NCBI GenBank assembly: GCA_001768235.1
Contig: MENK01000021.1
Location: 1-39,370 of the forward strand
Reading direction: 5' to 3'
DNA length: 39,370 nucleotides
Origin: Bacteroidetes bacterium GWB2_32_14
GTDB lineage: Bacteria; Bacteroidota; Bacteroidia; Bacteroidales; UBA12077
The notes beneath the pieces were generated by a model. The model was not told the DNA's origin and did not search any database. It saw only the letters and a program-made list of their open reading frames with translations. Position numbers and translations under genes: made by a program. Of the stretch, positions 14,911 through 24,775 are shown piece after piece (position 1 is the stretch's first letter; each line of letters opens with the position of its first letter).

Positions 14911-16191
14911 TTAATGCTGAAAGCTTTCAACCACTTTTGGATCGTGTTTATATTTAAAAACAATTGCAAAAATTACAGCTACTAAAAGTGAATAAGCAGC
15001 AAAAGCAAGCCAAATTCCTTTCCAGTCATATTGGATAGCATCCTGGGCGGCATCGGGGATTTTATAAAATTTGTCGATTACAATACCACTTATTCTGCTT
15101 CCGAGGAATGCTCCAAATCCATTTGTCATCATCATAAATAAGCCTTGTGCGCTTGCGCGTATTCCCGGTTCACTTTGCGATTCAACATAAAGCGAACCTG
15201 ATATATTGAAAAAATCGAATGCCATACCGTAAATAATACATGACAAGATAATCATCCAAAGGCCTCCGGCTGGATCGCCATAAGCGAAAAGGCCAAATCG
15301 TAATACCCATGCGAACATACTCATCAGCATTACTTTCTTTATCCCGAATTTTCGTAAAAAGAAAGGTATTGTTAAAATAAAAAGTGTTTCAGATATCTGT
15401 GAAATCGACATGATTATTGCCGGGAATTTAACAGCTAATAAATCTTTATAAACATCCAGTTTTGCAAAGTCGTGTAAAAATGTATCGCCGTAAGCATTGG
15501 TCAATTGCAGAGAAGCACCCAGCAGCATAGCAAATATAAAGAATATTGCCATACGTGCATTTTTAAAGAGTGCAAAAGCATTTAACCCAAGAGCATTTAT
15601 AAATGATTTTTTGCTTGTTCCGCCGAGAGGTTCGCATTTAGGTAGTGTAAATGCATAAATACCTAGGAATAATGATGCTGCCGAAGCTACATAAAACTGC
15701 ATAGCTGATGTTTCGAAATTTGCCAGGCTAACAATCCATAATGCTGCAATAAATCCTATAGTTCCCCAAACTCTTATGGGAGGATATTCTTTTACAATAT
15801 CCAGGTTTGATTTATTTAACGATGAATAGGCAACTGTAATTGAAAGAGATATGGTAGGCATGTAAAACATCATATTTACAAGCATAATCCAGAACATGGT
15901 AGAAGGATCGTTTACCAACGGAACAAGGAAAAGAATAACAGCAGCTATAATATGAAATGAGCCAAAAAGCTTTTCAGCGTTTATCCATCGGTCTGCAATA
16001 ATACCTGCTATGGCAGGCATGAATAATGACGCTATTCCCATGGTTGAAAATATTGCCCCGAATTCAGTTCCCGACCATTGCTTTGTCTGAAACCAGTATG
16101 CACCAATTGTCAAAAGCCACGAGCCCCATATAAAAAACTGAAAAAAGTTCATCAATATGAGCCTGTTCTTGATATTCATTATATTCTTCAT
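14911..16191 (-). CDS. MFS transporter, nucleoside:H+ symporter (NupG-like) family
   Basis: A 426-residue inner-membrane protein with about 12 hydrophobic helices. The start of helix 1 (LILMNFFQFFIWGSWLLTIGAY) and PAIAGIIADRWINAEK match the nucleoside permease branch of the major facilitator superfamily, as do the EYPPIRVWGTIGFI and RASAQGLFMMMTNGFGAFLGS segments. It would import nucleosides with protons, though several Bacteroidota members are uncharacterised. Two starts are possible, ATG 16191 and ATG 16179 (MNIKNRL), and both leave the first helix whole. No catabolic gene lies beside it. Confidence 0.85.
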   Translation of the reverse strand: MKNIMNIKNRLILMNFFQFFIWGSWLLTIGAYWFQTKQWSGTEFGAIFSTMGIASLFMPAIAGIIADRWINAEKLFGSFHIIAAVILFLVPLVNDPSTMFWIMLVNMMFYMPTISLSITVAYSSLNKSNLDIVKEYPPIRVWGTIGFIAALWIVSLANFETSAMQFYVASAASLFLGIYAFTLPKCEPLGGTSKKSFINALGLNAFALFKNARMAIFFIFAMLLGASLQLTNAYGDTFLHDFAKLDVYKDLLAVKFPAIIMSISQISETLFILTIPFFLRKFGIKKVMLMSMFAWVLRFGLFAYGDPAGGLWMIILSCIIYGMAFDFFNISGSLYVESQSEPGIRASAQGLFMMMTNGFGAFLGSRISGIVIDKFYKIPDAAQDAIQYDWKGIWLAFAAYSLLVAVIFAIVFKYKHDPKVVESFQH

Positions 16192-16344
16192 GTCTGTATT
16201 ATTTCTTTAAAAATTTTCAAATGACTGTAAAAATAGTAAGAAAAACAGATTCACAAAGGAAAATTGATTTTATTTGTTGAGATATTGTTGCAAGAGTACT
16301 TGCCTGATTACATAATGGACAAGTAATGTTTTAATACTCAGGAA

Positions 16345-17613
16345 TTAATTAGATTTCTCTATGCCCCTGAAGATTTCAAGATACTTTAAGTAATTTTTAT
16401 TTTCAGGCACAGGGCTAATTTTTAAACTTTTAAGTAATTTCTGGCATTCACCCGTGAGTTCTTGTTTTTTATAATACTTATCGTGTACAAAATTCAGATA
16501 TTTAATAATCCTGAAAGCATTAAACCATTCAAAGAATCTTTTTGAGAATGCCTTTACATTGGAACTATTCGCGTTTATCTCAGTTACGGTAGCAATAAAA
16601 TCATTTTGTGCAAGAAAATCGGCTACGGGGAGAGGTAACAGGTATAACAGCTCATTTAGCTGCCCGGAATTAATCCTGTAAAGCTGCTCCGTGATTTTAA
16701 AAATAGCTTTTAAATCGGAAAAACTTTCGAATTGATATACAGGATAAAAGTGCTCGTTATTTTCTAACATTGCTCTAATAACCGGCCCGGTGCCAAAAGG
16801 AACCCTGTCTGATGGCCGTGGTGACGGGTAAACACAGGATGAATTTAATTCTTCTGTATTCCCAAGAGAAAAAATTTTTTGAAGAAAATAAAAATCTTCC
16901 CCGGCTTGCTTCCTGCTCATTCCTCCTTGTTTTATATAAGCTTTTGCAGAAACTGCAAAACACGAACCAATTGTATAATATGGGTAAGGAAACCCGGTAT
17001 ATTTTAAGGCGTGCTTAAAGTATCGTAAATACAACTCGTATCGTGTAATAGCATTGTAAACATTTGAATCAAACTCAGACCCTTGTAATGGGTGTTCAAA
17101 ATAGATTGTTAATGCATTGGTTCGTGGTTTATTTTCAAAAGACTTTTCAATTTCAACAAGATAATTTGTTTTGCACAAGGTATCAGCATCGAGTGAAATA
17201 ATAACTCCTGATTCGTTGTTTAGTGTATTAAAGCGGGATATAGCTTCATCCATTCCAAGTTTGCGGGCATAGCCTGCCCCGCTGTTTTTTTCTGAAATTC
17301 CGGTTTTGTTAATAACAAAAAATCTGATTTTTTGATCCAGGTGCTTACTTATCCACGTTATTACTTCATCGTGAGTTTTTTTATTTTGTTGTATTATGTT
17401 TTCGGGGGCAGAAATGGCTGAATTAATCACAACAATAACTTCAACATGCGCTTCTGGCCTTTCACAGCTCCAAAGAGAGTTGAGAGTATCAGTAATTTTT
17501 TCTTCGTTGTAGCAGGGAATAACAACAATAAATTTCAGGTTTTGTGATGGAGATTCACTTATCAGTCGAATATATTCCTTTTGTTTTTCAAGGTATTGAG
17601 TGGCAAATCCCAT
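16345..17613 (-). CDS. Family 2 glycosyltransferase
   Basis: A 422-residue cytosolic protein with a GT-A fold. The N-terminal strand KFIVVIPCYNEEK is the nucleotide-binding start, a DxD motif lies at Asp142-Ala-Asp144 in ISLDADTLC, and GAGYARKLGMDEAI and QAGEDFYFLQK (acceptor-side ED) follow. The C-terminal third (about 300-422) is helical and not recognised. No transmembrane segment is seen. It probably transfers a sugar to a cell-surface polymer, but the donor and acceptor are unknown and no other polysaccharide gene is adjacent. It lies on the same strand as the chaperone gene upstream but is separated by a terminator. Confidence 0.85.
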   Translation of the reverse strand: MGFATQYLEKQKEYIRLISESPSQNLKFIVVIPCYNEEKITDTLNSLWSCERPEAHVEVIVVINSAISAPENIIQQNKKTHDEVITWISKHLDQKIRFFVINKTGISEKNSGAGYARKLGMDEAISRFNTLNNESGVIISLDADTLCKTNYLVEIEKSFENKPRTNALTIYFEHPLQGSEFDSNVYNAITRYELYLRYFKHALKYTGFPYPYYTIGSCFAVSAKAYIKQGGMSRKQAGEDFYFLQKIFSLGNTEELNSSCVYPSPRPSDRVPFGTGPVIRAMLENNEHFYPVYQFESFSDLKAIFKITEQLYRINSGQLNELLYLLPLPVADFLAQNDFIATVTEINANSSNVKAFSKRFFEWFNAFRIIKYLNFVHDKYYKKQELTGECQKLLKSLKISPVPENKNYLKYLEIFRGIEKSN

Positions 17614-17651
17614 AAAAAATATTTTAACATTTGATAAGTAACGAAAAAGGA

Positions 17652-17698
17652 AAGTGGATTATTGGGAGTATTTTAAAATATCATCCAATAATCCACTT
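17652..17698 (-). terminator. Terminator after the Skp/OmpH gene
   Basis: A 14-bp stem (17652-17665 with 17685-17698) encloses a loop with a small inner palindrome. On the minus strand it is followed by TTTCCTTTTT. It separates the chaperone from the glycosyltransferase. Confidence 0.75.
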
Positions 17699-17750
17699 GA
17701 ATATTTATCACATATTTAAAAATTAAATATGCTGAAAGATAATTGAAGAC

Positions 17751-18362
17751 TTAGTTCTTCTCTTTTTCTTTTGCATATTTTTCGTTCAATCCTTTTAATA
17801 CTTCATAAGTAATATTTAAAGAGGAATCGGTATATAATACTTGCCCGCCAAACGTGCTGCTTAAAATATATTTATAGTTATGGTCCTTATTATATTCCTT
17901 TAAATACTCAAGGATACTGTTTAATATCTGGCGGTTCATAACCTGTTCTTCTTCAGCAAGCTGCATTGCCAGGTTGTCGCGTGTAGCATATAGTTCCTGT
18001 TCTTTTTGCCCAAGTTCCTGCTGAACCATTTGAGCTTTTGCCCGGGTCATTAAGCCTTTGCTGTATTTATCCTGAAAATCCATGGCTTGCTTTTCCAGGT
18101 TACTCATTTTCATTTGTAACTCTGCTTGCGATTCATCTCTTTTTTGCATGTAAGCATCTCGCATATCAGTAAACATGTCATATTTTGAATATAAGGTATC
18201 CATATTAACATATGCTATAGAATAAGACCTGTCAATTTGTTCACCTGTTTCTTCGTTAATGGCTACATTTGATCCTGATTTATTACCGGTAAAATATAAA
18301 AAATAAAGTACTGCTACTGCAACGATTAAAGCTACATTCAACCACAGAGAAATTTTTTTCAT
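17751..18362 (-). CDS. OmpH/Skp-family periplasmic chaperone
   Basis: A 203-residue protein. An N-terminal hydrophobic helix (about residues 5-25) serves as signal or anchor, with no clear cleavage site. IAYVNMDTLYSKYDMF is the start of the Skp/OmpH fold. A long charged coiled coil follows (about 70-150, rich in Gln, Glu, Met and Lys), and the C-terminal strand YKYILSSTFGGQVLYTDSSLNIT is the usual end. Skp proteins hold unfolded outer-membrane proteins in the periplasm. The gene has its own good promoter. Many Bacteroidota carry several paralogues, so this may not be the main Skp. Confidence 0.88.
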   Translation of the reverse strand: MKKISLWLNVALIVAVAVLYFLYFTGNKSGSNVAINEETGEQIDRSYSIAYVNMDTLYSKYDMFTDMRDAYMQKRDESQAELQMKMSNLEKQAMDFQDKYSKGLMTRAKAQMVQQELGQKEQELYATRDNLAMQLAEEEQVMNRQILNSILEYLKEYNKDHNYKYILSSTFGGQVLYTDSSLNITYEVLKGLNEKYAKEKEKN

Positions 18363-18398
18363 ACGTTAAAAAATTTAGTTTAAATTTTGAATAAAAAG

Positions 18399-18428
18399 CA
18401 AATATAGTTGAATATAATTCAAGCCAAA
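18399..18428 (-). promoter_or_regulatory. Promoter of the Skp/OmpH gene
   Basis: On the minus strand TTTG (18428-18425), an 18-base spacer and TATATTTG (18406-18399) fit the Bacteroidota promoter. The start site would lie about 30 bases before the ATG. Confidence 0.6.
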
Positions 18429-18573
18429 ATAATTTTATATTTTTTTAACACCATAAACGAATCAAATAAATGAAATTCTGATGGTGACCAAAGAAGGAAC
18501 TTATATATGAAATAATACACCGATAGCTCAGTGCGACTATTTTTTACTGAAACAGACTGACAAAGAATAAAAA

Positions 18574-18598
18574 AAGCGGTATCATAAAAATACCGCTT
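18574..18598 (-). terminator. Terminator after the giant type A cargo gene
   Basis: A 9-bp stem (AAGCGGTAT at 18574-18582, ATACCGCTT at 18590-18598) is followed on the minus strand by TTTTT and further T. Confidence 0.85.
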
Positions 18599-18608
18599 AA
18601 TAAATGAT

Positions 18609-21600
18609 TTACTGTATTACAATTTTTCTTACAAAAACTTTATTTTCAATAGTAAACCGGATATAATACAATCCTTTTGCAAAGTTTCCTGTATAAAGCT
18701 TTTCGCTTGTCTGGCCTGCATCTTTAATTCGTTTGTTGTATATTATCTGCCCCTGAGTATTTAACAGCTCAATAACGAGATCAACCGGTTTATAAGCATC
18801 GATAAGAATATTTAAATTCTCATTTACAGGGTTTGGATAATAATTTAACACAAAACTTTCTCCATTGATTTGCCCGTCGATACCAGTACCTATTTTAACA
18901 TACACACTGTCTTTAGCCTGGCAATCAAATTCATCGGTAACTGTACATTTATACCAACCATCGGTAGTTACTGTAAACTGACGCCCTGTGCTGTTGTTCT
19001 GCCACAAATACGATTCCCATGATCCGGCATCTAAAACGTATGGATACGAAGAAACAGTAATGGTATCGTTTGTAAAACTGAAATCAGGAGAACTTATTGT
19101 TAATTCGGTTACCAGGGTATCATTGTCGTGTGTTACATCATTGGGATATGATAAAAATGTTTTCAAATCGTATGTTTTAGCAGTTTGCAATGATATTCTC
19201 CCTGCAAAAATATGATTAACTGTTGCTCCTGCATTTAAAGCTGTTGAAAGCACCTTGTTTTCAGTAACAGTTGAACCATTATCGATTTGGTAGCCTATAC
19301 TTAGGCTTGTTCCTGATGCAAGATTGATATCTCCCGTATTGGTAATCTCGAGTTCAACGGCATAAGTAGTATCGCCAAGGCAGTCTGATTCGGGAGATAG
19401 TAATTCGCTTAATTCTAAGTCGGGAGTCATATTAAATAATACACGAACAGAATCTTCGGCCTCGCAACCGTAACTGTTGGTAACTGCAACAGCGTAATAG
19501 TAGTTTGCTGTTTGGTTATTCACGTTTACAGTATAAGTTCTTGTTGTAGTACCATCAAACCACAGGTAAGAACTGTATCCTGCTCCGGCATCAATGGTGT
19601 AATCCCCTTCAGTTGCATTTACATCAGGGCCTAAGTTAATGTCAGGCCTTCTAAATTCAACCAGAGTTGTTAAAGTATCATTTGTATTTACATCAATACT
19701 GTATTTTGCAAATGTTTTAATGCTATAATTCTGATATGCAGACAAATTTGCACTGGCAGTAAACGGGTATTGTACTGTTTCGTTTGGCAAAAAGTCGTCT
19801 GAAAGCACCATGTTTTCTGAAACCAGCGATCCTGTTCCAATTTTATAGCTTACTGTAATTGACTCACCCGAGGCAATGGTGTCGGCACAGGTGTTCTGAA
19901 TTTCAACAATAACCGTTTCATTATTAGTGAGTTCGCATTGGCTTACAGGCGAAATAAGAGCAGTAGCTCCAATGTCTGTAGTGTAAACTGTTAAATTGTC
20001 GGTTGAACTACAACCGTTTATATCGGTAACAGTTACCATGTAGTTAAACGTTTCCGGTTTGGTTACATGTAAAGTATCGTTTTTAGTTCCCTCGTTCCAT
20101 GAATAATTGTTATACCCCGGGTTTGCTATCAATAACAATGTTTCAGGTTCATCGGTATAAATATCAGGCCCAATTTCAACAGTCGGGTAACCATAGGTTT
20201 TTATACCATCATAAATACTATCATTTTCACGATAAACATCTAAATCAAAATCGGTAAATACATTTAAAGTATAAGTTGAAACAGCCGACATATTAACCTT
20301 TTGATTAAAATAATAACTTACTGTTTGTGATGGAGATAAATCTGAAGTTAATGTGAGTACTTCATTTACAGGTGTTTCCCCGTTAAAAATATAACCAACA
20401 TTTATTGTTTCCCCGCTTTCCAATACATCATTGCTATAATTTTTGACATAAATTCTGACTGTTTCGCTTGAAGTATGTGAACAGGCATTTTTTGGTGAAA
20501 TAACAGAACTTACTCCAAGGTTATAAGTAATAATTTGAGTTGAATCAGAATCACTTCCACAACCATGAGCATCGGTAACAGTTACAATATAATTTTCGGA
20601 ATAATTATTTGTTACCATCAGCGTATCATTTGTGCTTGCATCATTCCATAAATAGGTGTTGTATCCTAAAGTTGGCAATAAAACAACGGTATCTGCCCGG
20701 GTAGTAAAAATAGTGTCGTAAGCCAGTTCAACATCCGGGTAACCCCATGTTTCGAATGTAAACTCATTGGAGTTATTTGAAACATGGGCATCTTGTTGTG
20801 CATTTATAACTAAACTCAGGGTATGCTCTCCTAATGCTGACGGATTTATCTTCGTAGGAAGAGTTAGGGTTTTATCTGTTAAAGGTGTAAAATTGCTTGT
20901 AAGTACAACAGAATCATTTACCCATCCCGTGTTATCGAAATTAAATTTGAATGGTATTTTTGTTCCGGCAGCGTACGTGTTGCCACTGTAATTGCGTGCA
21001 ACAAGAACAATTGATTCGGTAGTTGTAAATTCACAATCGCTAACAGGGTTAATTATACTTTGTATTCCAAAATCATAGGTTTCAATATAGGTTGAATCTT
21101 TATCAGTACCACAAATATTATCATCGCTCACGATTACCTTATACCACTGGCTCACATTCGTTGATGGCGAAATGGTACTTGTTATTTCGGTTGTACTCCA
21201 TAAATAATCGGTATAACCAGGTGTTGCAACTAGTTCGAGCGTATCGGCCTGTGACGAATAAATGGTATCATAGGCCAATTCTACAGCCACATACCCCCAT
21301 GTATTAAAGTTAACAGTAGCGGTATCATCATCATGATTCAGGTCTTTTAGAAAATCTATAAACACTTTTAAGGTGTAGTTCCCGGTATTCATAAAATCTG
21401 CTTTTTGAGCAAATGTAAAATCGCCCGTGCTGCCAACTGCAATTGTTGATGTAACAAATAAAGTATCTCTTACTATTGGTAAGTTATTTATCTGATATGC
21501 AAGTGCAACGGTATCGTTAATTTCTAAATCGTTAAAACTGTTATTTTGGAACCTGACAGAAATTTCAGTTAATGCATTTCTTTCACATGAGTCAACCAGT

Positions 21601-24600
21601 TCGGTATAGATATGCTCCATAGCCAGGTCGATTTCGGAGTTTACCACTTCTACCGAGTCTGTTGCATTACAGCCGAAAGAATTTGTTACAGTAACTTTAT
21701 ACCAGGATTCTGTATTGACATATAATGTATCTTGCGGTGGAGTTACATCGGGTATTCCGTAACCTCCGTCATCCCAAACATAACCAGAATAGCCTGTACC
21801 TGCAACAAGGAAGGTATCAATCGGGTTAGCACCAATTAAATCGGGGAACGGGTTATAACGCGGCATACCAATAACAGATATGGTATCAACCAAAGTATCG
21901 TTACAAGTAGCTGAATATAAATATGGGTTGCTTTCTGCTAATGTAAATACTTCAAATGCATAATCGCCTTCATACGACATATCAACTGTAGAGTTAAAAG
22001 TGAAATGAACCGTGGCATTTGGAGTCAGATTGGATGCAAGAGTTATAGTATCCCGTTTTGTAGTACCTCCTTTAAATTTGTAACCTACAGGAATTTTAGT
22101 TCCTGTTTCTAATGTATCCAGTCCAAAGTTTTTAACTGAAATTTTCAGGTGGGTAGTATCGCTTAGTTCACATTGTGTAACAGGATAGTTTATTGCTGTA
22201 ACACCTAAATCTGCAGGGGCGTCGTAAATTTTTACATCATCAATTCCAAAACCTTCATATTGTTCTGTTGAATCACTCTTGAAAACAAACCTGAATTTAA
22301 CATTGCTTTGATTCCTGGTTGTAACCGGTAAAAGTTTTCTGAATGTTAACCAGGTATTATTTGTAGAATCTATACCCGGATCGTCAAGCGATTCAATTTC
22401 TCCTTCGTTATACCAGTTCCAGTTATAGTCGGGTGTTTCAGGAATACTGTTCCAAGTATCACCATCGTTAATTGTGTAATAAACAGCCATTCCGTCCATT
22501 TCGTTCTGCGATAATCCTTTACTTTTGAATTCGAAAACAGGATAATCAATCCCGGCAAAGTTAAAACAGGGGCTTTCGAGATACGAATCTTCAGCTATAT
22601 TGTATGTGCCTGCTAATGAAGTAACCCATGCCTTGGTACCTGATGCAGCCGTGTTTATAATAGCTCCGGCAGGTGTTCCATAAGCCCAGCTCGAGTTTGT
22701 TCCACCAGTTCTGTAATAAGCATAATTGGTTTCGAAAGTAGTGGAATAGGGCAAAGTATAAGTTGGTGCAATAAAAATAGTTTTATTTAACCTGTTATTC
22801 GTTGCATCCTCATCGCCTGCCAGATTAGTTGTTGCATAAACATTGTTGTACCAGCCCGGGGTAGTTAAATTAACAGGTTTATCTAAAGTATAATTTATAA
22901 TTCCGCCAACAGGGATGTTTGCTGAGGGAATCGTATCGTAATAAACAGTTGTTCCGCCATTAAACGAAAAACTCAATATGAGCGGCTCATTCAAAGGGTC
23001 TCCTGCAAAGTTCTTAATAGTAACTGAAACATATTCTTCGCTGGTATGTCCGCATCCATCAAGTGGTGATATCCAGTTGGTTATTCCCACGTCTTTTGAA
23101 ATATAATTACCAATAATTACAACATCGTCAATATTCCAGCCTGTATATCGGTTGATATCATTTGTAGGGCCCAATGAAAATTTAAGCCTTGCTGTTTCTT
23201 GCCTTGTAAAATAGGATGATAAATTAAATTGCTGATGGCTCCATACATCATCTGTATAAAATGATTGATTTTGCCATACTGTACTCCAGCTTATATTGTT
23301 AGTTGATGCATTAATACGGACATTATCAAATAAATCGACATTTAGCCAACGATAAAAGGTTAAGTAAATATCTTTATAATATTCGCAATCAAGAGTTGGA
23401 GCTTCAGCAACATAAGCTGTATCTGTCAAATTGTTTGGATACATTCCATCGGTTACCAAATCCGTACCTATTACATAGCTCCCGCTTAGAGCTGTTGACG
23501 GATCCGGTTTACCTCTTTCTCCTATTATGCCTGCGGGTATATTTCGTTCAAATTCACCGGTATATCTCCAGCCTTTATCTGTTTCAAAATCATCATATAA
23601 AATGGATTCATAAATATACCTGGAACCTAATGGGGATTTATTCACATAGGGGTAAAGTTGATCGTTAATGTTTATACTGTAAGCATCAATTTTAGCATCA
23701 GCAATATCCCCGTGTATTTCATGGGTTGCATCTGTTTTTATGTCGTATGTAACCCAAAGGTATGAAGCATCACGAGGAATATCGTAATTTACATTATCGA
23801 AGACAACAAGCCCGCCGGTAAAATTCCCGGATGCAAGCATATTTCCATCGGTAAACGTGGAAGTTGTAGTAGCAAAAAGCTTAACCCCATTTGTGCTTAT
23901 ATCTTCATCTGATGTATTTAAAGATTTAACGGCAATTGAATCTAACAATAAAGAACCATCATTTCCGACAACATTCAAATCGATCCGGAGAACAGGGTTA
24001 TGTTGTGTACCTGTTGCAATAAACGAAGTGGTTGGTTGGGTAAATTCAATCGATTCAAGGTATTTGGGAATAACACCCGTTTCAATAATTCTCATGGTAT
24101 CTATGCAAACACCATGCCCATAGCCTGTAATACCTTCAAAAGCAATGTAATACGTGGATGAGAGGCTGCTGTCTGGCAAAAGAATGCTCCTGTTGGTCCA
24201 GTCAGTAACCGGGTCTAAATATTCCTGTATCAATACCCACGTGCTGTCTTCTCCCCGTTTGTAATAAATCTTTAATTTATCCCACCAGTCATTCCCACTT
24301 GCATACCAAATATCCTGGGCATGTGCAAACCGTAACTCGGGTTTTGATATATTTGTAAGGTTAATAGGAGGGGTTATCAATTTTGTTGTTTCTCCATTAT
24401 AACTTTGGTATTGAAAAAATGCATTGTATGTTCCCTGGTATGCCTCAGGGGGATTTCCCTGGTGCCCACCGGATTGTATAATCCATGGTACAATGGTTAT
24501 TCCTATTACTTTTTCTTGTGTCCAACCGGAAGGAATACTTAAACTCTCAAAATTCTCACTGAAAACAACATCTTGAGAAAATCCCGTTGAAAAACTGAAA

Positions 24601-24635
24601 ATCAGGATTGATACCAGAAGTAAATTTTTTTTCAT
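18609..24635 (-). CDS. Giant T9SS-secreted surface protein with six bimodular repeats
   Basis: A 2008-residue secreted protein. In order: signal peptide (1-20); a choice-of-anchor-J/cleaved-adhesin-like domain (about 22-185, starting VVFSENFESLSIPSGW); a BNR-associated N-terminal-like domain (about 195-340); a second anchor-J-like domain (about 345-510); a CARDB-like domain (515-622); a third anchor-J-like domain (628-806). From about 809 to 1920 come six units of roughly 185 residues, each a CARDB-like domain (ending in a Trp/Tyr-Gly strand) plus an Ig/PKD-like module with YxW and VTVTDxxGC. A type A T9SS sorting domain (about 1925-2008) begins at NYYPNPVNENL and ends VFVRKIVIQ. No catalytic motif is seen, so an adhesive or structural role is likely. 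Domain names are from pattern recognition, not a search. Confidence 0.85.
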   Translation of the reverse strand: MKKNLLLVSILIFSFSTGFSQDVVFSENFESLSIPSGWTQEKVIGITIVPWIIQSGGHQGNPPEAYQGTYNAFFQYQSYNGETTKLITPPINLTNISKPELRFAHAQDIWYASGNDWWDKLKIYYKRGEDSTWVLIQEYLDPVTDWTNRSILLPDSSLSSTYYIAFEGITGYGHGVCIDTMRIIETGVIPKYLESIEFTQPTTSFIATGTQHNPVLRIDLNVVGNDGSLLLDSIAVKSLNTSDEDISTNGVKLFATTTSTFTDGNMLASGNFTGGLVVFDNVNYDIPRDASYLWVTYDIKTDATHEIHGDIADAKIDAYSININDQLYPYVNKSPLGSRYIYESILYDDFETDKGWRYTGEFERNIPAGIIGERGKPDPSTALSGSYVIGTDLVTDGMYPNNLTDTAYVAEAPTLDCEYYKDIYLTFYRWLNVDLFDNVRINASTNNISWSTVWQNQSFYTDDVWSHQQFNLSSYFTRQETARLKFSLGPTNDINRYTGWNIDDVVIIGNYISKDVGITNWISPLDGCGHTSEEYVSVTIKNFAGDPLNEPLILSFSFNGGTTVYYDTIPSANIPVGGIINYTLDKPVNLTTPGWYNNVYATTNLAGDEDATNNRLNKTIFIAPTYTLPYSTTFETNYAYYRTGGTNSSWAYGTPAGAIINTAASGTKAWVTSLAGTYNIAEDSYLESPCFNFAGIDYPVFEFKSKGLSQNEMDGMAVYYTINDGDTWNSIPETPDYNWNWYNEGEIESLDDPGIDSTNNTWLTFRKLLPVTTRNQSNVKFRFVFKSDSTEQYEGFGIDDVKIYDAPADLGVTAINYPVTQCELSDTTHLKISVKNFGLDTLETGTKIPVGYKFKGGTTKRDTITLASNLTPNATVHFTFNSTVDMSYEGDYAFEVFTLAESNPYLYSATCNDTLVDTISVIGMPRYNPFPDLIGANPIDTFLVAGTGYSGYVWDDGGYGIPDVTPPQDTLYVNTESWYKVTVTNSFGCNATDSVEVVNSEIDLAMEHIYTELVDSCERNALTEISVRFQNNSFNDLEINDTVALAYQINNLPIVRDTLFVTSTIAVGSTGDFTFAQKADFMNTGNYTLKVFIDFLKDLNHDDDTATVNFNTWGYVAVELAYDTIYSSQADTLELVATPGYTDYLWSTTEITSTISPSTNVSQWYKVIVSDDNICGTDKDSTYIETYDFGIQSIINPVSDCEFTTTESIVLVARNYSGNTYAAGTKIPFKFNFDNTGWVNDSVVLTSNFTPLTDKTLTLPTKINPSALGEHTLSLVINAQQDAHVSNNSNEFTFETWGYPDVELAYDTIFTTRADTVVLLPTLGYNTYLWNDASTNDTLMVTNNYSENYIVTVTDAHGCGSDSDSTQIITYNLGVSSVISPKNACSHTSSETVRIYVKNYSNDVLESGETINVGYIFNGETPVNEVLTLTSDLSPSQTVSYYFNQKVNMSAVSTYTLNVFTDFDLDVYRENDSIYDGIKTYGYPTVEIGPDIYTDEPETLLLIANPGYNNYSWNEGTKNDTLHVTKPETFNYMVTVTDINGCSSTDNLTVYTTDIGATALISPVSQCELTNNETVIVEIQNTCADTIASGESITVSYKIGTGSLVSENMVLSDDFLPNETVQYPFTASANLSAYQNYSIKTFAKYSIDVNTNDTLTTLVEFRRPDINLGPDVNATEGDYTIDAGAGYSSYLWFDGTTTRTYTVNVNNQTANYYYAVAVTNSYGCEAEDSVRVLFNMTPDLELSELLSPESDCLGDTTYAVELEITNTGDINLASGTSLSIGYQIDNGSTVTENKVLSTALNAGATVNHIFAGRISLQTAKTYDLKTFLSYPNDVTHDNDTLVTELTISSPDFSFTNDTITVSSYPYVLDAGSWESYLWQNNSTGRQFTVTTDGWYKCTVTDEFDCQAKDSVYVKIGTGIDGQINGESFVLNYYPNPVNENLNILIDAYKPVDLVIELLNTQGQIIYNKRIKDAGQTSEKLYTGNFAKGLYYIRFTIENKVFVRKIVIQ

Positions 24636-24775
24636 GTTGGTTTTTATTAATGAACAATAATGAAAAACTTTAGGTTGCGTTTTCCGTATAAAATTTTACA
24701 AACGTTAATTTTTATTACGTAAATTTAATAAAATTGTTTATAAATGATAAATTTACTTTTTAAAATATTGCACTT
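24636..24775. promoter_or_regulatory. Divergent promoter region between the two giant cargo genes
   Basis: These 140 bases hold both start regions. They are AT-rich. On the plus strand TAAATTTA (near 24748) is one base off the -7 consensus. I find no complete TTTG / TAnnTTTG pair on either strand. Confidence 0.4.
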
